From Halomicrobium salinisoli (lineage in GTDB: Archaea > Halobacteriota > Halobacteria > Halobacteriales > Haloarculaceae), in the NCBI RefSeq assembly GCF_020405185.1, contig NZ_CP084463.1, positions 2,170,001 to 2,234,000 of the forward strand: a DNA stretch of 64,000 nt. The letters run 5' to 3'. The translations under genes were made by a program, and so were the position numbers. The notes beneath the pieces are model-generated. The model made no database searches. It was not told the DNA's origin and saw nothing but the letters and a program-made list of their open reading frames with translations. This document shows positions 32,825 through 40,143 of this stretch, in pieces; position 1 is the first letter of the stretch, and each line of letters opens with the position of its first letter.

Positions 32825-33967
32825 CTACAGCTCGCCGAGCTTCCGGAGGAGCTGTCCCTTGTACTCCTCGTCGGCCTGCACCCCTTTGATCTCGAGGACG
32901 TTGCGCTGGAGCTTGTCGAGCGCGACGCCGAAGGCGGACTCGGCGCCGTAGCCCTCGCCGGAGCCGGCGGCCTGGCCCTTGGTCGTCCGCAGGCGGATCT
33001 GGCACTGGATCAGCGGCGTCCCGCGGAGTTTCTCGCGGTGCTCGTGGAAGCGGACGTGGGCGTGGCGGACCTGCATGTCCTCGTACTTCTGGGCGACGCC
33101 GGCGATGCGCTCGCGGACGTCCTGGCGGGAGATGGTGTCCAGCAGGCTGATGTTGGTGATCTGGACGTCCATCGCCTCCTCCTGAGTGAACGTCAGCGCG
33201 CGGAGGACGTCGGTCTTGGTGACGACGCCGGCGACCGTTGAGTCGTCGTCCTCGGGGGTCACGACGAGGCCGGCGAAGTCGTTCTCGAACATGCGCTCGA
33301 CGGCGTCGCGGACGGACTCGTCGAGGGTGGTCGTCTCGACGGGGCTGTTCATCACGTCGTAGACCGGCAGGTCGAGGATCCGGTCGCGCTCGCCGGCCCG
33401 GTCGCCGGTCGTGTTGCGCTGCATGTCGCGGACGGCCACCTCGACGATGTCGTGGGTGGTGACCATGCCCGACAGGTCGCCCTCGTCGTCGAGGACGGGC
33501 AGCCGGGAGATCCCGTGCTCGCGCAGGAGGTTGATCGCCTGCCCCAGGTCGGTGTCCTCGGTGATCGTGACGACGTCCTCGGTGTAGATGTCGCCGATCG
33601 TGATCGCGTCGAGGTTTTCGAGGACGGCCCGGAGGATGGCGTCGCCGCTGACGATCCCCCACAGGGAGTCGCCCTCGAAGACCGGGGCGACCTTGACGCC
33701 GCCCTCGACGAGGACGCGGGCGACCTCGCGGACGTCGTCGTGCCGACCGACCTGCGGCGCCGACCGCATCATCGCCCCCGCCTTCGCGTCGTCTGCGATG
33801 TGGGACTGGACCAGCTGCTTCTCCGTGACGACGCCCGCGTACTCGCCGTCTTCGGTGATGATGATCCCCTTCGGGTTCTCGCGCTCGAAGACGGAGCGGA
33901 CCTTTCCGAGGCGGACGTCGGCGTCGAGTTCGACGAAATCGGTGGTGGCGATGTCGGCTATATCCAT
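32825..33967 (-). CDS. Four-CBS-domain protein with C-terminal ribosome-hibernation-like domain
   Basis: This 380-residue protein has two CBS pairs (residues 1-120 and 125-270), each with the expected strand-helix pattern, such as AINLLREHGISRLPVLDDEGDLSGMVTTHDIVE. The last ~105 residues, MDVQITNISLLDTISRQDVRERIAGVAQKYEDMQVRHAHVRFHEHREKLRGTPLIQCQIRLRTTKG...ALDKLQRNVLEIKG, have the strand-helix-strand-strand order of the HPF/RaiA fold. CBS pairs sense AMP, ATP or SAM, so an adenylate-gated ribosome factor is possible. The domain assignments are by eye. It is convergent with cdc48. Confidence 0.78.
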   Translation of the reverse strand: MDIADIATTDFVELDADVRLGKVRSVFERENPKGIIITEDGEYAGVVTEKQLVQSHIADDAKAGAMMRSAPQVGRHDDVREVARVLVEGGVKVAPVFEGDSLWGIVSGDAILRAVLENLDAITIGDIYTEDVVTITEDTDLGQAINLLREHGISRLPVLDDEGDLSGMVTTHDIVEVAVRDMQRNTTGDRAGERDRILDLPVYDVMNSPVETTTLDESVRDAVERMFENDFAGLVVTPEDDDSTVAGVVTKTDVLRALTFTQEEAMDVQITNISLLDTISRQDVRERIAGVAQKYEDMQVRHAHVRFHEHREKLRGTPLIQCQIRLRTTKGQAAGSGEGYGAESAFGVALDKLQRNVLEIKGVQADEEYKGQLLRKLGEL

Positions 33968-34102
33968 CGTAATCCTCTATTGAGGGGTTCGACGCCTGTG
34001 ATAATCAATGTTGGTTCCAGTTTTCACACGGCTGGAAGAGGAACCGCACCCGCCGTCAGCGGTCGACGAAGGCCTTTCCCGGTCGACGCCGAAGTGCAGT
34101 CC

Positions 34103-34441
34103 GTGGTCCCCGACATCACCGCCCTCGGTCCCTACACGTACCTCGCCACGGAGGTCGTCTGGGGCGCGATCGCGCTGGCCCTGCTGGTCCGGGCCGACGC
34201 GCTGCGGAGCGCCGCCCGGACGGTCGTCGCCCTCTACCCGGTCGCGTACGTCTGGGACTGGTACACCCTGGAGGTCGGGGTGTTCGCCATCCCGATGCGG
34301 ACCGGGATCGAGTTCCTGGGCATCCCGATCGAGGAGCACATCTTCATGGTCGTGGTCCCGGCGCTCGTGATCGGGTTCCACGAGACGCTCCGTCCGGACG
34401 ACGAGGACGGGGCACGCGACGAGGTCGGGGCGGACGACTGA
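34103..34441 (+). CDS. Single-unit lycopene cyclase domain membrane protein
   Basis: This 112-residue protein has three transmembrane helices. YPVAYVWDWYTLEVGVFAIPMRTGIEFLGIPIEEHIFMVVVPALVIGFHETL matches the heterodimeric-type lycopene cyclase repeat (signature P-I-E-E-H/Y). Usual archaeal cyclases (CrtY) have two such units in about 240 residues; here only one is present, so it may dimerise or be a divergent paralogue. No ATG is in frame; the GTG at 34103 is preferred, the GTG at 34094 possible. No other carotenoid genes are nearby. Confidence 0.72.
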   Translation: MVPDITALGPYTYLATEVVWGAIALALLVRADALRSAARTVVALYPVAYVWDWYTLEVGVFAIPMRTGIEFLGIPIEEHIFMVVVPALVIGFHETLRPDDEDGARDEVGADD

Positions 34442-34740
34442 GATAGGGCCGGCAACTGAGGCAAGGCACCCGACGCCGCGCCGAGACAGTCACGGCCCGG
34501 CGTCTCGGCCCCACCTACACCGTTCAGAACCGCCGCGTAGAATGTTTGGATTGATAACAGTTATCGGGCCCACCGGGAACGAGGTGTGTGCGTGGCTACC
34601 GCCCGACGAGGTTGTATCCGAAGATATTGCCCCGCCCTCTGGCGGTTATAAGGACTATATATCGATACTTCGAATGGGTACTTCCCCGCCGGAAGCTATT
34701 AGTAGACCGACTGATTTGTGACAACTGAGTGAGCCGATCC
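34442..34740. other. Intergenic region, AT-rich in its second half
   Basis: No ORF is credible. TATA-like runs (GACTATATATCGATA near 34651 and AGCTATTAGT near 34694) precede the plus-strand gene at 34741; the second is the better placed for a leader of about 20 nt. The region looks like an ordinary, if AT-rich, promoter region. Confidence 0.45.
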
Positions 34741-35229
34741 ATGTCCGAAACCCCCACCCCCCACATCGAACTCTACGTCCGTTCTCTCCTCCCGGACGGC
34801 GCACACGAGCGCCAGGAAGCCGTCATCGAGAACCTGGAACGCCTCGAGCGCGAGGACGCCATCGCCGACTTCTCAGTGATCGTCTGGGGCAAGCAGATCG
34901 CCCGGGACTCGGCGGCCGCCCACACCGAGGAGGGCCGATACATCCTCAACCGCGTCGCCGAGTTCAAGCAGTGGGCCCTGTCGAACAACGTCTCGCTGGA
35001 GTCGTTCTACCAGACCAAAGACGTCGAGTCAGGCGTGACCGACGAGCGCTACACCACGATGGTCCTGCCGGTCATGGGCCTGGCCGAGTACCGGGACGGC
35101 GAACTCCAGCACGTCGCGCCCTGCTCCGACGGCGACGTCGTCCACACCATCATGGATCGCCTGGAGCGTCTCGAGGCCGGCGAGCCCCCGGCCATCGAAG
35201 AGGAGTCCCGGGGCGCCACCGTCGTCTAG
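34741..35229 (+). CDS. Conserved haloarchaeal protein, probable regulator partner of the adjacent HTH_10 gene
   Basis: This 162-residue soluble protein begins MSETPTPHIELYVRSLLPDGAHERQEAVIENLERLEREDAIADFSVIVWGKQIARDSAAAHT. It contains a central alpha/beta domain and a C-terminal helix, VVHTIMDRLERLEAGE. Similar short proteins beside bat-type regulators are common in haloarchaea and unassigned. Its last four bases overlap the 3' end of the convergent regulator gene. The ATG at 34741 is preferred to a GTG four codons earlier. Confidence 0.6.
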   Translation: MSETPTPHIELYVRSLLPDGAHERQEAVIENLERLEREDAIADFSVIVWGKQIARDSAAAHTEEGRYILNRVAEFKQWALSNNVSLESFYQTKDVESGVTDERYTTMVLPVMGLAEYRDGELQHVAPCSDGDVVHTIMDRLERLEAGEPPAIEEESRGATVV

Positions 35230-35966
35230 TCGGCGACGAACTCCTCGATCACCTTCTCCTCCGCGCGCTGGAGTCGGTACTGGACGGTCGAGCGCGGTTC
35301 GCCCAGCGACTCGGCCAGTTCGGCCATCGTCGCCTCGCGCGGCGTCCGGTAGTAGCCCGCCTCGACTGCCGCTGCCAGCGTCTCCCGCTCGGTGACGGAC
35401 AGCGTCGCGTCGGCGCCGTCGTCGGCGTTCCAGCCGGTCATCTCCGAGACGCGCCCCAGTTCCAGGGCGAGCCCCGGCTGGAGCTTCCGATCGATCCTGT
35501 CGAACAGCTCGCCGACCGTCGTCTCCTCGGGCATCAGAACGCGCCAGACGTACTCCCGGCCCGACCGCTCCGCCTCCAGCAGGACGCCGTCGCCGACGTG
35601 ATCGACCGCCAGGTACGGCAGCGAGTGGCACCGATCGATCTCCGCCCGCCGGGTGTAGTAGAGCCGGCGCTGGTCGTCCGCTGCGAGGACCCGGTGCTCG
35701 CGGTCCGAGCTACAGCCGCCGACGTCGAGGCACTCGTTGCAGGTGCTCTCGTCGAGGTAGAGCCCGTCGAGCGTCTCGAGGGCGTCCGCGGGGCCGGTGA
35801 CGTGATCGACCCGCCACATCGCCGCCTCGGTGGCGAAGCACGACCGCGTCCGGGCGCGCAGCCGCGGCTCCTCGATGAACAGGTCCATCAGGTCGTCGAC
35901 GCCCGCGTCGTAGCGGACGGTGAAGGCGAACTCGCGCACGATCGACGTAACGTTGGTGATAGCCAA
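35226..35966 (-). CDS. Bat-type HTH_10 transcriptional regulator
   Basis: The C-terminus, LSVTERETLAAAVEAGYYRTPREATMAELAESLGEPRSTVQYRLQRAEEKVIEEFVAD, is a clear HTH_10 domain (GYYxxPR and S-T-x-x-x-x-L-x-x-A-E). The N-terminal ~170 residues form the usual sensor-like domain; Cys residues in STCNECLDVGGCSS suggest metal or redox sensing. No ATG lies near the expected start: the frame is open to an ATG at 36101, but residues before about VREFAFTV look non-coding. I place the start at TTG 35966; GTG at 35939 is the alternative. It shares a divergent promoter region with the ferritin-like gene and is a candidate regulator of it. Confidence 0.75.
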   Translation of the reverse strand: MAITNVTSIVREFAFTVRYDAGVDDLMDLFIEEPRLRARTRSCFATEAAMWRVDHVTGPADALETLDGLYLDESTCNECLDVGGCSSDREHRVLAADDQRRLYYTRRAEIDRCHSLPYLAVDHVGDGVLLEAERSGREYVWRVLMPEETTVGELFDRIDRKLQPGLALELGRVSEMTGWNADDGADATLSVTERETLAAAVEAGYYRTPREATMAELAESLGEPRSTVQYRLQRAEEKVIEEFVAD

Positions 35967-36044
35967 ACCTGTTTCGACTTTTGTCCCGCTAGTTCGTCGG
36001 TTGTGTCCGGCGTATCGGACTGTCTGCTGTCTATGTCCAACCCA

Positions 36045-36052
36045 ACATATAG
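36045..36052. promoter_or_regulatory. Shared divergent TATA region (ferritin-like gene and HTH_10 regulator)
   Basis: ACATATAG reads as a TATA box 31-38 bp before the plus-strand ATG at 36083 and as CTATATGT on the minus strand toward the regulator, so the two genes may share one core promoter element. Confidence 0.5.
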
Positions 36053-36082
36053 ACGCGAGACGCCGATAGTTAGAAATGTAAC

Positions 36083-36709
36083 ATGAACGACGACAGGCCA
36101 CACATGAGCGGGCAGGTCGATCCGGGCGACACGAGCAGGCGCGTCGGGATGGAGGTCATCCGCGAGCGCGGCTGTGACCCGGAAGAGCTCCGGGAGAAGC
36201 TGATCGACGCCATCGGCGCCGAGTTCACGACGTACTACTACTACACGAACCTCCGGATGCACCTCGCGGGCGAGGAGGACTACAAGGAGATCGCCGAGGA
36301 CGCGCGGCTGGAGGACCGCGCGCACTTCGAGCTGGTCGTCCCCCGCGTCTACGAGCTGGAGGGGTCGCTCCCGAACGACCTCGCGGAGTTCGCGGACCGC
36401 GCCTCCTGCGCCCCGCCGAAGCTCCCCGACGATCCCAGCGCCGAGAACATCCTCGAGGTGCTGCTGGAGGCCGAGCGCTGCGCGATCCGGACCTGGTCGG
36501 AGGTCTGCGACATGACCCGCGGCGCCGACCCGCGGACCTACGACATGGCCCAGCGCATCCTCAACGAGGAGATGGACCACGAGGCGTGGTTCATCGAGCT
36601 GCTCTCGAAGGAGCGCGACGGCGAGGTCAACCCCGCCGGCCACTTCGCCCGCGGCGAGCCCGGCGACGCCCCCTACTCCACCAACAACCGCTTCAACGAC
36701 AGCGCGTAA
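36083..36709 (+). CDS. Ferritin-like (DPS-like) di-iron protein
   Basis: This 208-residue protein has a four-helix ferritin fold with iron ligands in [64 protein letters not shown] and [19 protein letters not shown] (E-x-x-H). Length and the Cys pair (ASCAPPKLP and ERCAIRT) fit archaeal DPS-like ferritins, which use H2O2 to oxidise and store iron. The start is ATG 36083. It is followed 9 bp later by a 2Fe-2S ferredoxin, a possible electron donor for iron release. A bat-type regulator is divergent. Confidence 0.85.
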   Translation: MNDDRPHMSGQVDPGDTSRRVGMEVIRERGCDPEELREKLIDAIGAEFTTYYYYTNLRMHLAGEEDYKEIAEDARLEDRAHFELVVPRVYELEGSLPNDLAEFADRASCAPPKLPDDPSAENILEVLLEAERCAIRTWSEVCDMTRGADPRTYDMAQRILNEEMDHEAWFIELLSKERDGEVNPAGHFARGEPGDAPYSTNNRFNDSA

Positions 36710-36718
36710 CGCCGCTCG

Positions 36719-37087
36719 ATGAGCGAGACGTGGACGGTAGCGCTGGAGGTCCCCGCCGACTCCGACCTGGAGGACGCCGGGGAGACCGTCGAGATAGAGG
36801 TCGGCGAGGAGCAGTACGTCCTCTCGGCCGCGCGCGCGGCGGGCGTCTGGCTCCCCGCGGACTGCCAGCAGGGCTGGTGTACCACCTGCGCGGCCGAACT
36901 GCTCGAGGGCGACGTCGACCAGTCGACCGCCCGGCGGACCTACGAGGAGGACGGCGACTACGTGCTCCTGTGCCGGGCCAGACCGCGGTCGGACCTGCGG
37001 CTCAAAGTCGACCAGATGCAGGCCCTGTTAGAGCGGCGCGCCGAGCACGACCTCCCGCCCGGACGCTCGAAGGTGAGCGACGACTGA
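36719..37087 (+). CDS. Plant-type 2Fe-2S ferredoxin
   Basis: This 122-residue protein has the cluster ligands CQQGWCTTCA plus a fourth Cys in VLLCRARPRS (pattern C-x4-C-x2-C...C). An acidic N-terminal strand-rich part precedes it. It carries electrons; the partner is unknown. Position 9 bp after the ferritin-like gene suggests a role in iron release or oxidative stress. The C-terminal ~25 residues are a charged extension. Confidence 0.9.
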   Translation: MSETWTVALEVPADSDLEDAGETVEIEVGEEQYVLSAARAAGVWLPADCQQGWCTTCAAELLEGDVDQSTARRTYEEDGDYVLLCRARPRSDLRLKVDQMQALLERRAEHDLPPGRSKVSDD

Positions 37088-37130
37088 GTGCAGTGCGACG
37101 ACCGAGCGCGGACGCGGGGACGAAGCCCGC

Positions 37131-37484
37131 TCACCGACGCGCCCGTCGTGGAACCGCCTGGTCTCGGCCCGCCGCCTCGCCCCGCAGGTCGTCGAGGTGG
37201 GCCGCACAGAGGTGCGGCGTCCCCGGCGAGACGGAGGCGTCGACGCCCGTGACGACGACGCAGTCCTCGTCCTCGACCGACGTACACTGCCACTCCGGGA
37301 GCGCGACGTCGCCGCGCCGGTCACAGAGGACGCAGGTCGACCCGTCGCCCGCGTAGGCCGCCAGCGCGCGCCCGAAGTAGTCGTCGATGCAGTGCGTACA
37401 CAGGCAGCCGAGGACGTCGCCCGTCGACGGATCGACGACCGCCCGGTTGTACGCGCTCGGCATTTGACACGACGTGCATTTCAT
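37131..37484 (-). CDS. Cys-rich zinc-ribbon protein, haloarchaeal
   Basis: The 117-residue product begins MKCTSCQMPSAYNRAVVDPSTGDVLGCLCTHCIDDYFGRAL and later has CVLCDRRGD and CAAHLDDLRGE. The pairs C-x2-C, C-x-C-x2-C, C-x2-C and C-x2-H suggest two metal sites. Function unknown. The Ala/Arg-rich tail may be disordered. It is convergent with the ferredoxin gene. Confidence 0.65.
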   Translation of the reverse strand: MKCTSCQMPSAYNRAVVDPSTGDVLGCLCTHCIDDYFGRALAAYAGDGSTCVLCDRRGDVALPEWQCTSVEDEDCVVVTGVDASVSPGTPHLCAAHLDDLRGEAAGRDQAVPRRARR

Positions 37485-37866
37485 ATCATATCACGTGGTT
37501 GGTGCGCAGCCGCGTTCGTGGGTCTGCATATCATAGTAGATACTAACTTAAGCGTGATTGTGCGGCATCCAACAGGTTACCGAAGTGCTGCCAATCGTAT
37601 ATAGCACCTATACGGCCTGAGGCGCCGGATATGGCCAGCTTCGACTCCGCGGGAACATGATAGGAGAGTGCCATTAACAGCCCTTCCAATTATCGCGAAG
37701 AAAAACGACGGTGCTGACGATCGCCGAAGCGTCGATCCGCCTCACGTCGCGCTACCGCTCCGCGTCGCACTATCGCCTCGCGTCGTGCCACTGCCTTACG
37801 TCGCGCCACCGCTCCGCGTCGACCGCGCCCCCGAGCGACCGCCCGCCCGGGACTCGCCGCGGCCGA
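37485..37866. other. Gene-free region with 18-bp tandem repeats
   Basis: Near 37485 the DNA is AT-rich (TATCATATCA) and serves the minus-strand gene at 37484. From 37745 to 37816 there are four tandem 18-bp units. The plus-strand ORFs here translate to repeat-derived S/R/H-rich peptides and are not convincing. Confidence 0.5.
37745..37816 (+). repeat. Four tandem 18-bp units
   Basis: CGTCGCGCTACCGCTCCG (37745), CGTCGCACTATCGCCTCG (37763), CGTCGTGCCACTGCCTTA (37781) and CGTCGCGCCACCGCTCCG (37799). The array lies about 50 bp downstream of the stop of the convergent-side VOC gene. Confidence 0.7.
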
Positions 37867-38283
37867 TTACGGATCGATGACCTCGACGAGGTTGTCCTCC
37901 GGGTCGCGGAGGAACAGGATCCGGGCGCCGCTGGCCGTCGTCTGCGGCTCGCTGACGGGTTCGGCCGTCTCGGGCAGGTCCTCGTAGACGCCGTCGACGT
38001 CGTCCGTACCGACGCCGACGTGCGTCGACCCGGGCTGGTTCACCGCGTCCGGCGTCGCGTCCGACCCCTCGGGGTCGTACTCGACCAGTTCCAGCCGGAC
38101 GCCGTCGCCGTCCAGGTGGGCGAAGGTCCCGGTCGCGTCCGAGACGCCGACGCCCGTCGAGAACGACTCCCCCGAAACCTCGAACCGGTCCAGCACCTCG
38201 AACCCGAACGCCTCCTGGTAGAACGAGACCATCTGGTCGAGGTCTTCGACCGTGATGCCGACGTGATGAACGTGTTCGCTCAC
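37867..38283 (-). CDS. VOC-superfamily (glyoxalase/methylmalonyl-CoA epimerase-like) protein
   Basis: This 138-residue protein has two beta-alpha-beta-beta-beta modules, HVHHVGITVEDLDQMVSFYQEAFGFEVLDRFEVSGE and STHVGVGTDDVDGVYEDL...ARILFLRDPEDNLVEVID. Metal ligands His (HHVG), Glu (LELVEYD), His (STHVG) and Glu (LVEV) are present. It may be methylmalonyl-CoA epimerase or a general glyoxalase-like enzyme; the sequence does not decide. The start is GTG at 38283, since the longer frame upstream is Arg-rich. Confidence 0.78.
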   Translation of the reverse strand: MSEHVHHVGITVEDLDQMVSFYQEAFGFEVLDRFEVSGESFSTGVGVSDATGTFAHLDGDGVRLELVEYDPEGSDATPDAVNQPGSTHVGVGTDDVDGVYEDLPETAEPVSEPQTTASGARILFLRDPEDNLVEVIDP

Positions 38284-38350
38284 GGTCGAGCGTGCGCGCG
38301 TGTCCGGAAAAGGCGCTTCGGTCCGCCGGCCCCGCACCACCGACCGCTAC

Positions 38351-38716
38351 TCACCGTCGCTGTATCCGCTGGCGTAACTGCTCGGCGTAGGGCCCCACGC
38401 CCGCCTCGTCGTCGACGGCGTCGACCACCGTCTCCGGATCGACGTCGAGGGCGTAGGCCGGCCGCCCCTTCCCCGTCGCCGACTCCGTCCGCTCCTTGCC
38501 CAGCAGGCCGTCGTCGGCCAGCGACCCCAGCGCCGCCGTGACCTCGCTGCGCTCGACCCCGCCGAACGGGTCCCGATCGACGTCCTCCAGGTGGGCCTTG
38601 CACCGCTTCGCCACTTCGAAGGAGTGGGCCGGAGTTTCGCCGTCGACGGACAGTTCCGTCACTGCCAGCAGGACGAACTGCTCGAACGGTCCTCGCGACT
38701 CGATGGTCTCCGCCAT
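38351..38716 (-). CDS. Stand-alone winged-helix protein resembling the Orc1/Cdc6 C-terminal domain
   Basis: This 121-residue protein reads MAETIESRGPFEQFVLLAVTELSVDGETPAHSFEVAKRCKAHLEDVDRDPFGGVERSEVTAALGSLADDGLLGKERTESATGKGRPAYALDVDPETVVDAV. By eye it aligns along its length with the C-terminal winged helix of the Orc1/Cdc6 at 9499-10704 (xQxVLxxxxxL-x-x-D-x-ETPA, DPxxxV-x-x-S-x-V-x-x-x-L, GxL-x-x-x-R, YxLDxDPExV). No AAA+ domain is present. It may bind origin-like or promoter DNA. The ATG at 38716 was chosen; the adjacent VOC gene follows at 67 bp. Confidence 0.65.
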   Translation of the reverse strand: MAETIESRGPFEQFVLLAVTELSVDGETPAHSFEVAKRCKAHLEDVDRDPFGGVERSEVTAALGSLADDGLLGKERTESATGKGRPAYALDVDPETVVDAVDDEAGVGPYAEQLRQRIQRR

Positions 38717-38820
38717 GCGAAAGATGTCGGCTGGATATACTATCAACGTGTGGGACGTTTCCGAGGGCCAATCGGAGGTCAGGAGCGGCGGGCGGCTTCG
38801 AGCGGGACTGCTTCGATTGC

Positions 38821-39078
38821 TTATCCGTCGCTCCGTGGATCACTCCGAAGCTCGTACAGGCCCGTCGCGTCGTGGACCTTCCTGACGTACTCAGCGGCCA
38901 GGAGGACGTTCAGCCTGTTGTGCACGTGCTGTCGGGAGTAGTCCGTCTCGTCAGCGAGGTACCCGACGGTACACCGACCGCGGGAGAGCATATCGAGAAT
39001 TGCCTCGTCTGCATCGGTGAGATCGACAGGCACGGTTCGTCCTACAGGACGACTACGGCGGTGATTACCCTTTTCCAT
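38821..39078 (-). CDS. Winged-helix transcriptional regulator (MarR/ArsR-like)
   Basis: The 85-residue product centres on VDLTDADEAILDMLSRGRCTVGYLADETDYSRQHVHNRLNVLLAAEYVRKVHDATGLYELRSDP, a typical haloarchaeal single-domain winged helix (helix 3 around SRQHVHNRLNVLLAAEYV). Start ambiguous: ATG 39078 is preferred because a TATA-like GTTAGTAAAC sits about 32-41 bp before it; the GTG at 39033 would give 70 residues. A repeated AGTTTAC operator overlaps this promoter, suggesting autoregulation. Confidence 0.72.
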   Translation of the reverse strand: MEKGNHRRSRPVGRTVPVDLTDADEAILDMLSRGRCTVGYLADETDYSRQHVHNRLNVLLAAEYVRKVHDATGLYELRSDPRSDG

Positions 39079-39108
39079 CCACAGACGACTACCTGACGTT
39101 ACCTCTCC

Positions 39109-39144
39109 AGTTTACTAACCGTAAACTACATTGCGGGAGTTTAC
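39109..39144. promoter_or_regulatory. Triple AGTTTAC operator upstream of the winged-helix gene
   Basis: AGTTTAC (39109-39115), its exact inverse GTAAACT (39121-39127) and a third direct copy AGTTTAC (39138-39144) occur at 12- and 17-bp steps. The first two form a perfect 19-bp inverted repeat with spacer TAACC. They overlap the likely core promoter of the minus-strand regulator gene. Confidence 0.6.
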
Positions 39145-39187
39145 GTACGCGGACGGGAGGAGCGCGGTCACGTGACCACGGAAAAGT

Positions 39188-39233
39188 GGTCGCCTGCTGG
39201 CACAGGCGACCGTGCTTCTCGGGAGCGAGAAGC
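39188..39233 (+). repeat. Two adjacent perfect hairpins before the HNH gene
   Basis: GGTCGCCTG/CAGGCGACC (39188-39211, 6-nt loop) is followed 2 bp later by GCTTCTC/GAGAAGC (39214-39233, 6-nt loop). They are in the 218-bp gap before the HNH gene and could be a terminator pair, a structured leader or the end of a mobile unit. Confidence 0.6.
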
Positions 39234-39296
39234 AATGCGACTAGGCACTACTGACGCAAAGAAACTGTCGAACAGTGGAATAGAGGCGGGACCGCG

Positions 39297-40088
39297 ATGA
39301 ACCGGCGGTATCGCGACGCCGAGTTCCTGCGAGAGCAGTACGTCGACCGGCGCAAGTCCGCGTCCGAAATCGCCGACCTGTGCGACGTCGCGTCGAGTAC
39401 CGTCCAGCGCTGGCTCGACAGACACGGCATCGAACGGAATCCGTGCTACCAGGATCGGGAATGGCTCCGCGAGCAGTACGTCGACCGCCGCCGCGATCAG
39501 CGGGACATCGCCGAGGACTGCGGCGTCGCCGAATCGACCATCTGCCACTGGCTCGCCCGGCACGGCATCACCGACGGCGAGTCGTTGCGGTCCGCGAACT
39601 GCGTCACCTGTGGTGACGAGTTCCGGTACTATCCGTCCGTCCATGACGGCCGGTACTGCTCAAACGAGTGCGCCAACGCACCCCGAAGGCGACAGGTAGA
39701 GATCACCTGCCCGAACTGCGAGGAAACCTTCGAACGCCGCCAGTCGCTGGATACGGAATACTGTTCGATGGCGTGTTGGGGGGCTGACAAGACTCCGGAT
39801 AGGAGCGGATTCTACTCGACGCACTGGCTCAAACAGCGAGAGAAAGCTCTGGAACGGGACAACTACCAGTGTACCGTGTGCGGAATCAGCGACGACGAGC
39901 ATCGGCGACGGTTCGGGCGAGGTATCGAAGTTCACCACACCGTTCCAGTCCGCCTATTCAAGCAATGGGACAAACCGCCGGAACATGCTCACGTTCTGCG
40001 GAATCTGACAACACTCTGTCGAACACACCATCCTGATGCTCCAGGGACAACTGTCGAACCAAGCGATAACGGGTCAGATAGTGTCTAA
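39297..40088 (+). CDS. HNH endonuclease with two N-terminal HTH repeats and zinc knuckles
   Basis: This 263-residue protein starts with two ~46-residue HTH units (YRDAEFLREQYVDRRKSASEIADLCDVASSTVQRWLDRHGIERN and YQDREWLREQYVDRRRDQRDIAEDCGVAESTICHWLARHGITDG), then two Cys pairs (CVTCGDEFRYY...RYCSNEC and CPNCEETF...YCSMACWG), then an HNH nuclease module, CTVCGISDDEHRRRFGRGIEVHHTVPVRLFK...NLTTLCRTHHPDAPG, with catalytic HH and Zn Cys/His. The layout is that of free-standing homing-type or mobile-element nucleases. It lies next to tRNA-Val. No partner genes are visible. Start ATG 39297. Confidence 0.82.
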   Translation: MNRRYRDAEFLREQYVDRRKSASEIADLCDVASSTVQRWLDRHGIERNPCYQDREWLREQYVDRRRDQRDIAEDCGVAESTICHWLARHGITDGESLRSANCVTCGDEFRYYPSVHDGRYCSNECANAPRRRQVEITCPNCEETFERRQSLDTEYCSMACWGADKTPDRSGFYSTHWLKQREKALERDNYQCTVCGISDDEHRRRFGRGIEVHHTVPVRLFKQWDKPPEHAHVLRNLTTLCRTHHPDAPGTTVEPSDNGSDSV

Positions 40089-40143
40089 CGCAGGGAATAG
40101 AACAAAACAATCGAACGGCAGGAAAGTGTCAAAACGCGCGAAT

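Noticed and set aside
35967..36101. Upstream extension of the HTH_10 regulator to ATG 36101
   Set aside because: The extra residues look non-coding and the extension overlaps the divergent TATA region and the start of the ferritin-like gene.
39297..40088. Complete mobile element around the HNH gene
   Set aside because: No terminal inverted repeats, target duplications or tRNA-Val 3'-end copy were found, so only a candidate role is reported.
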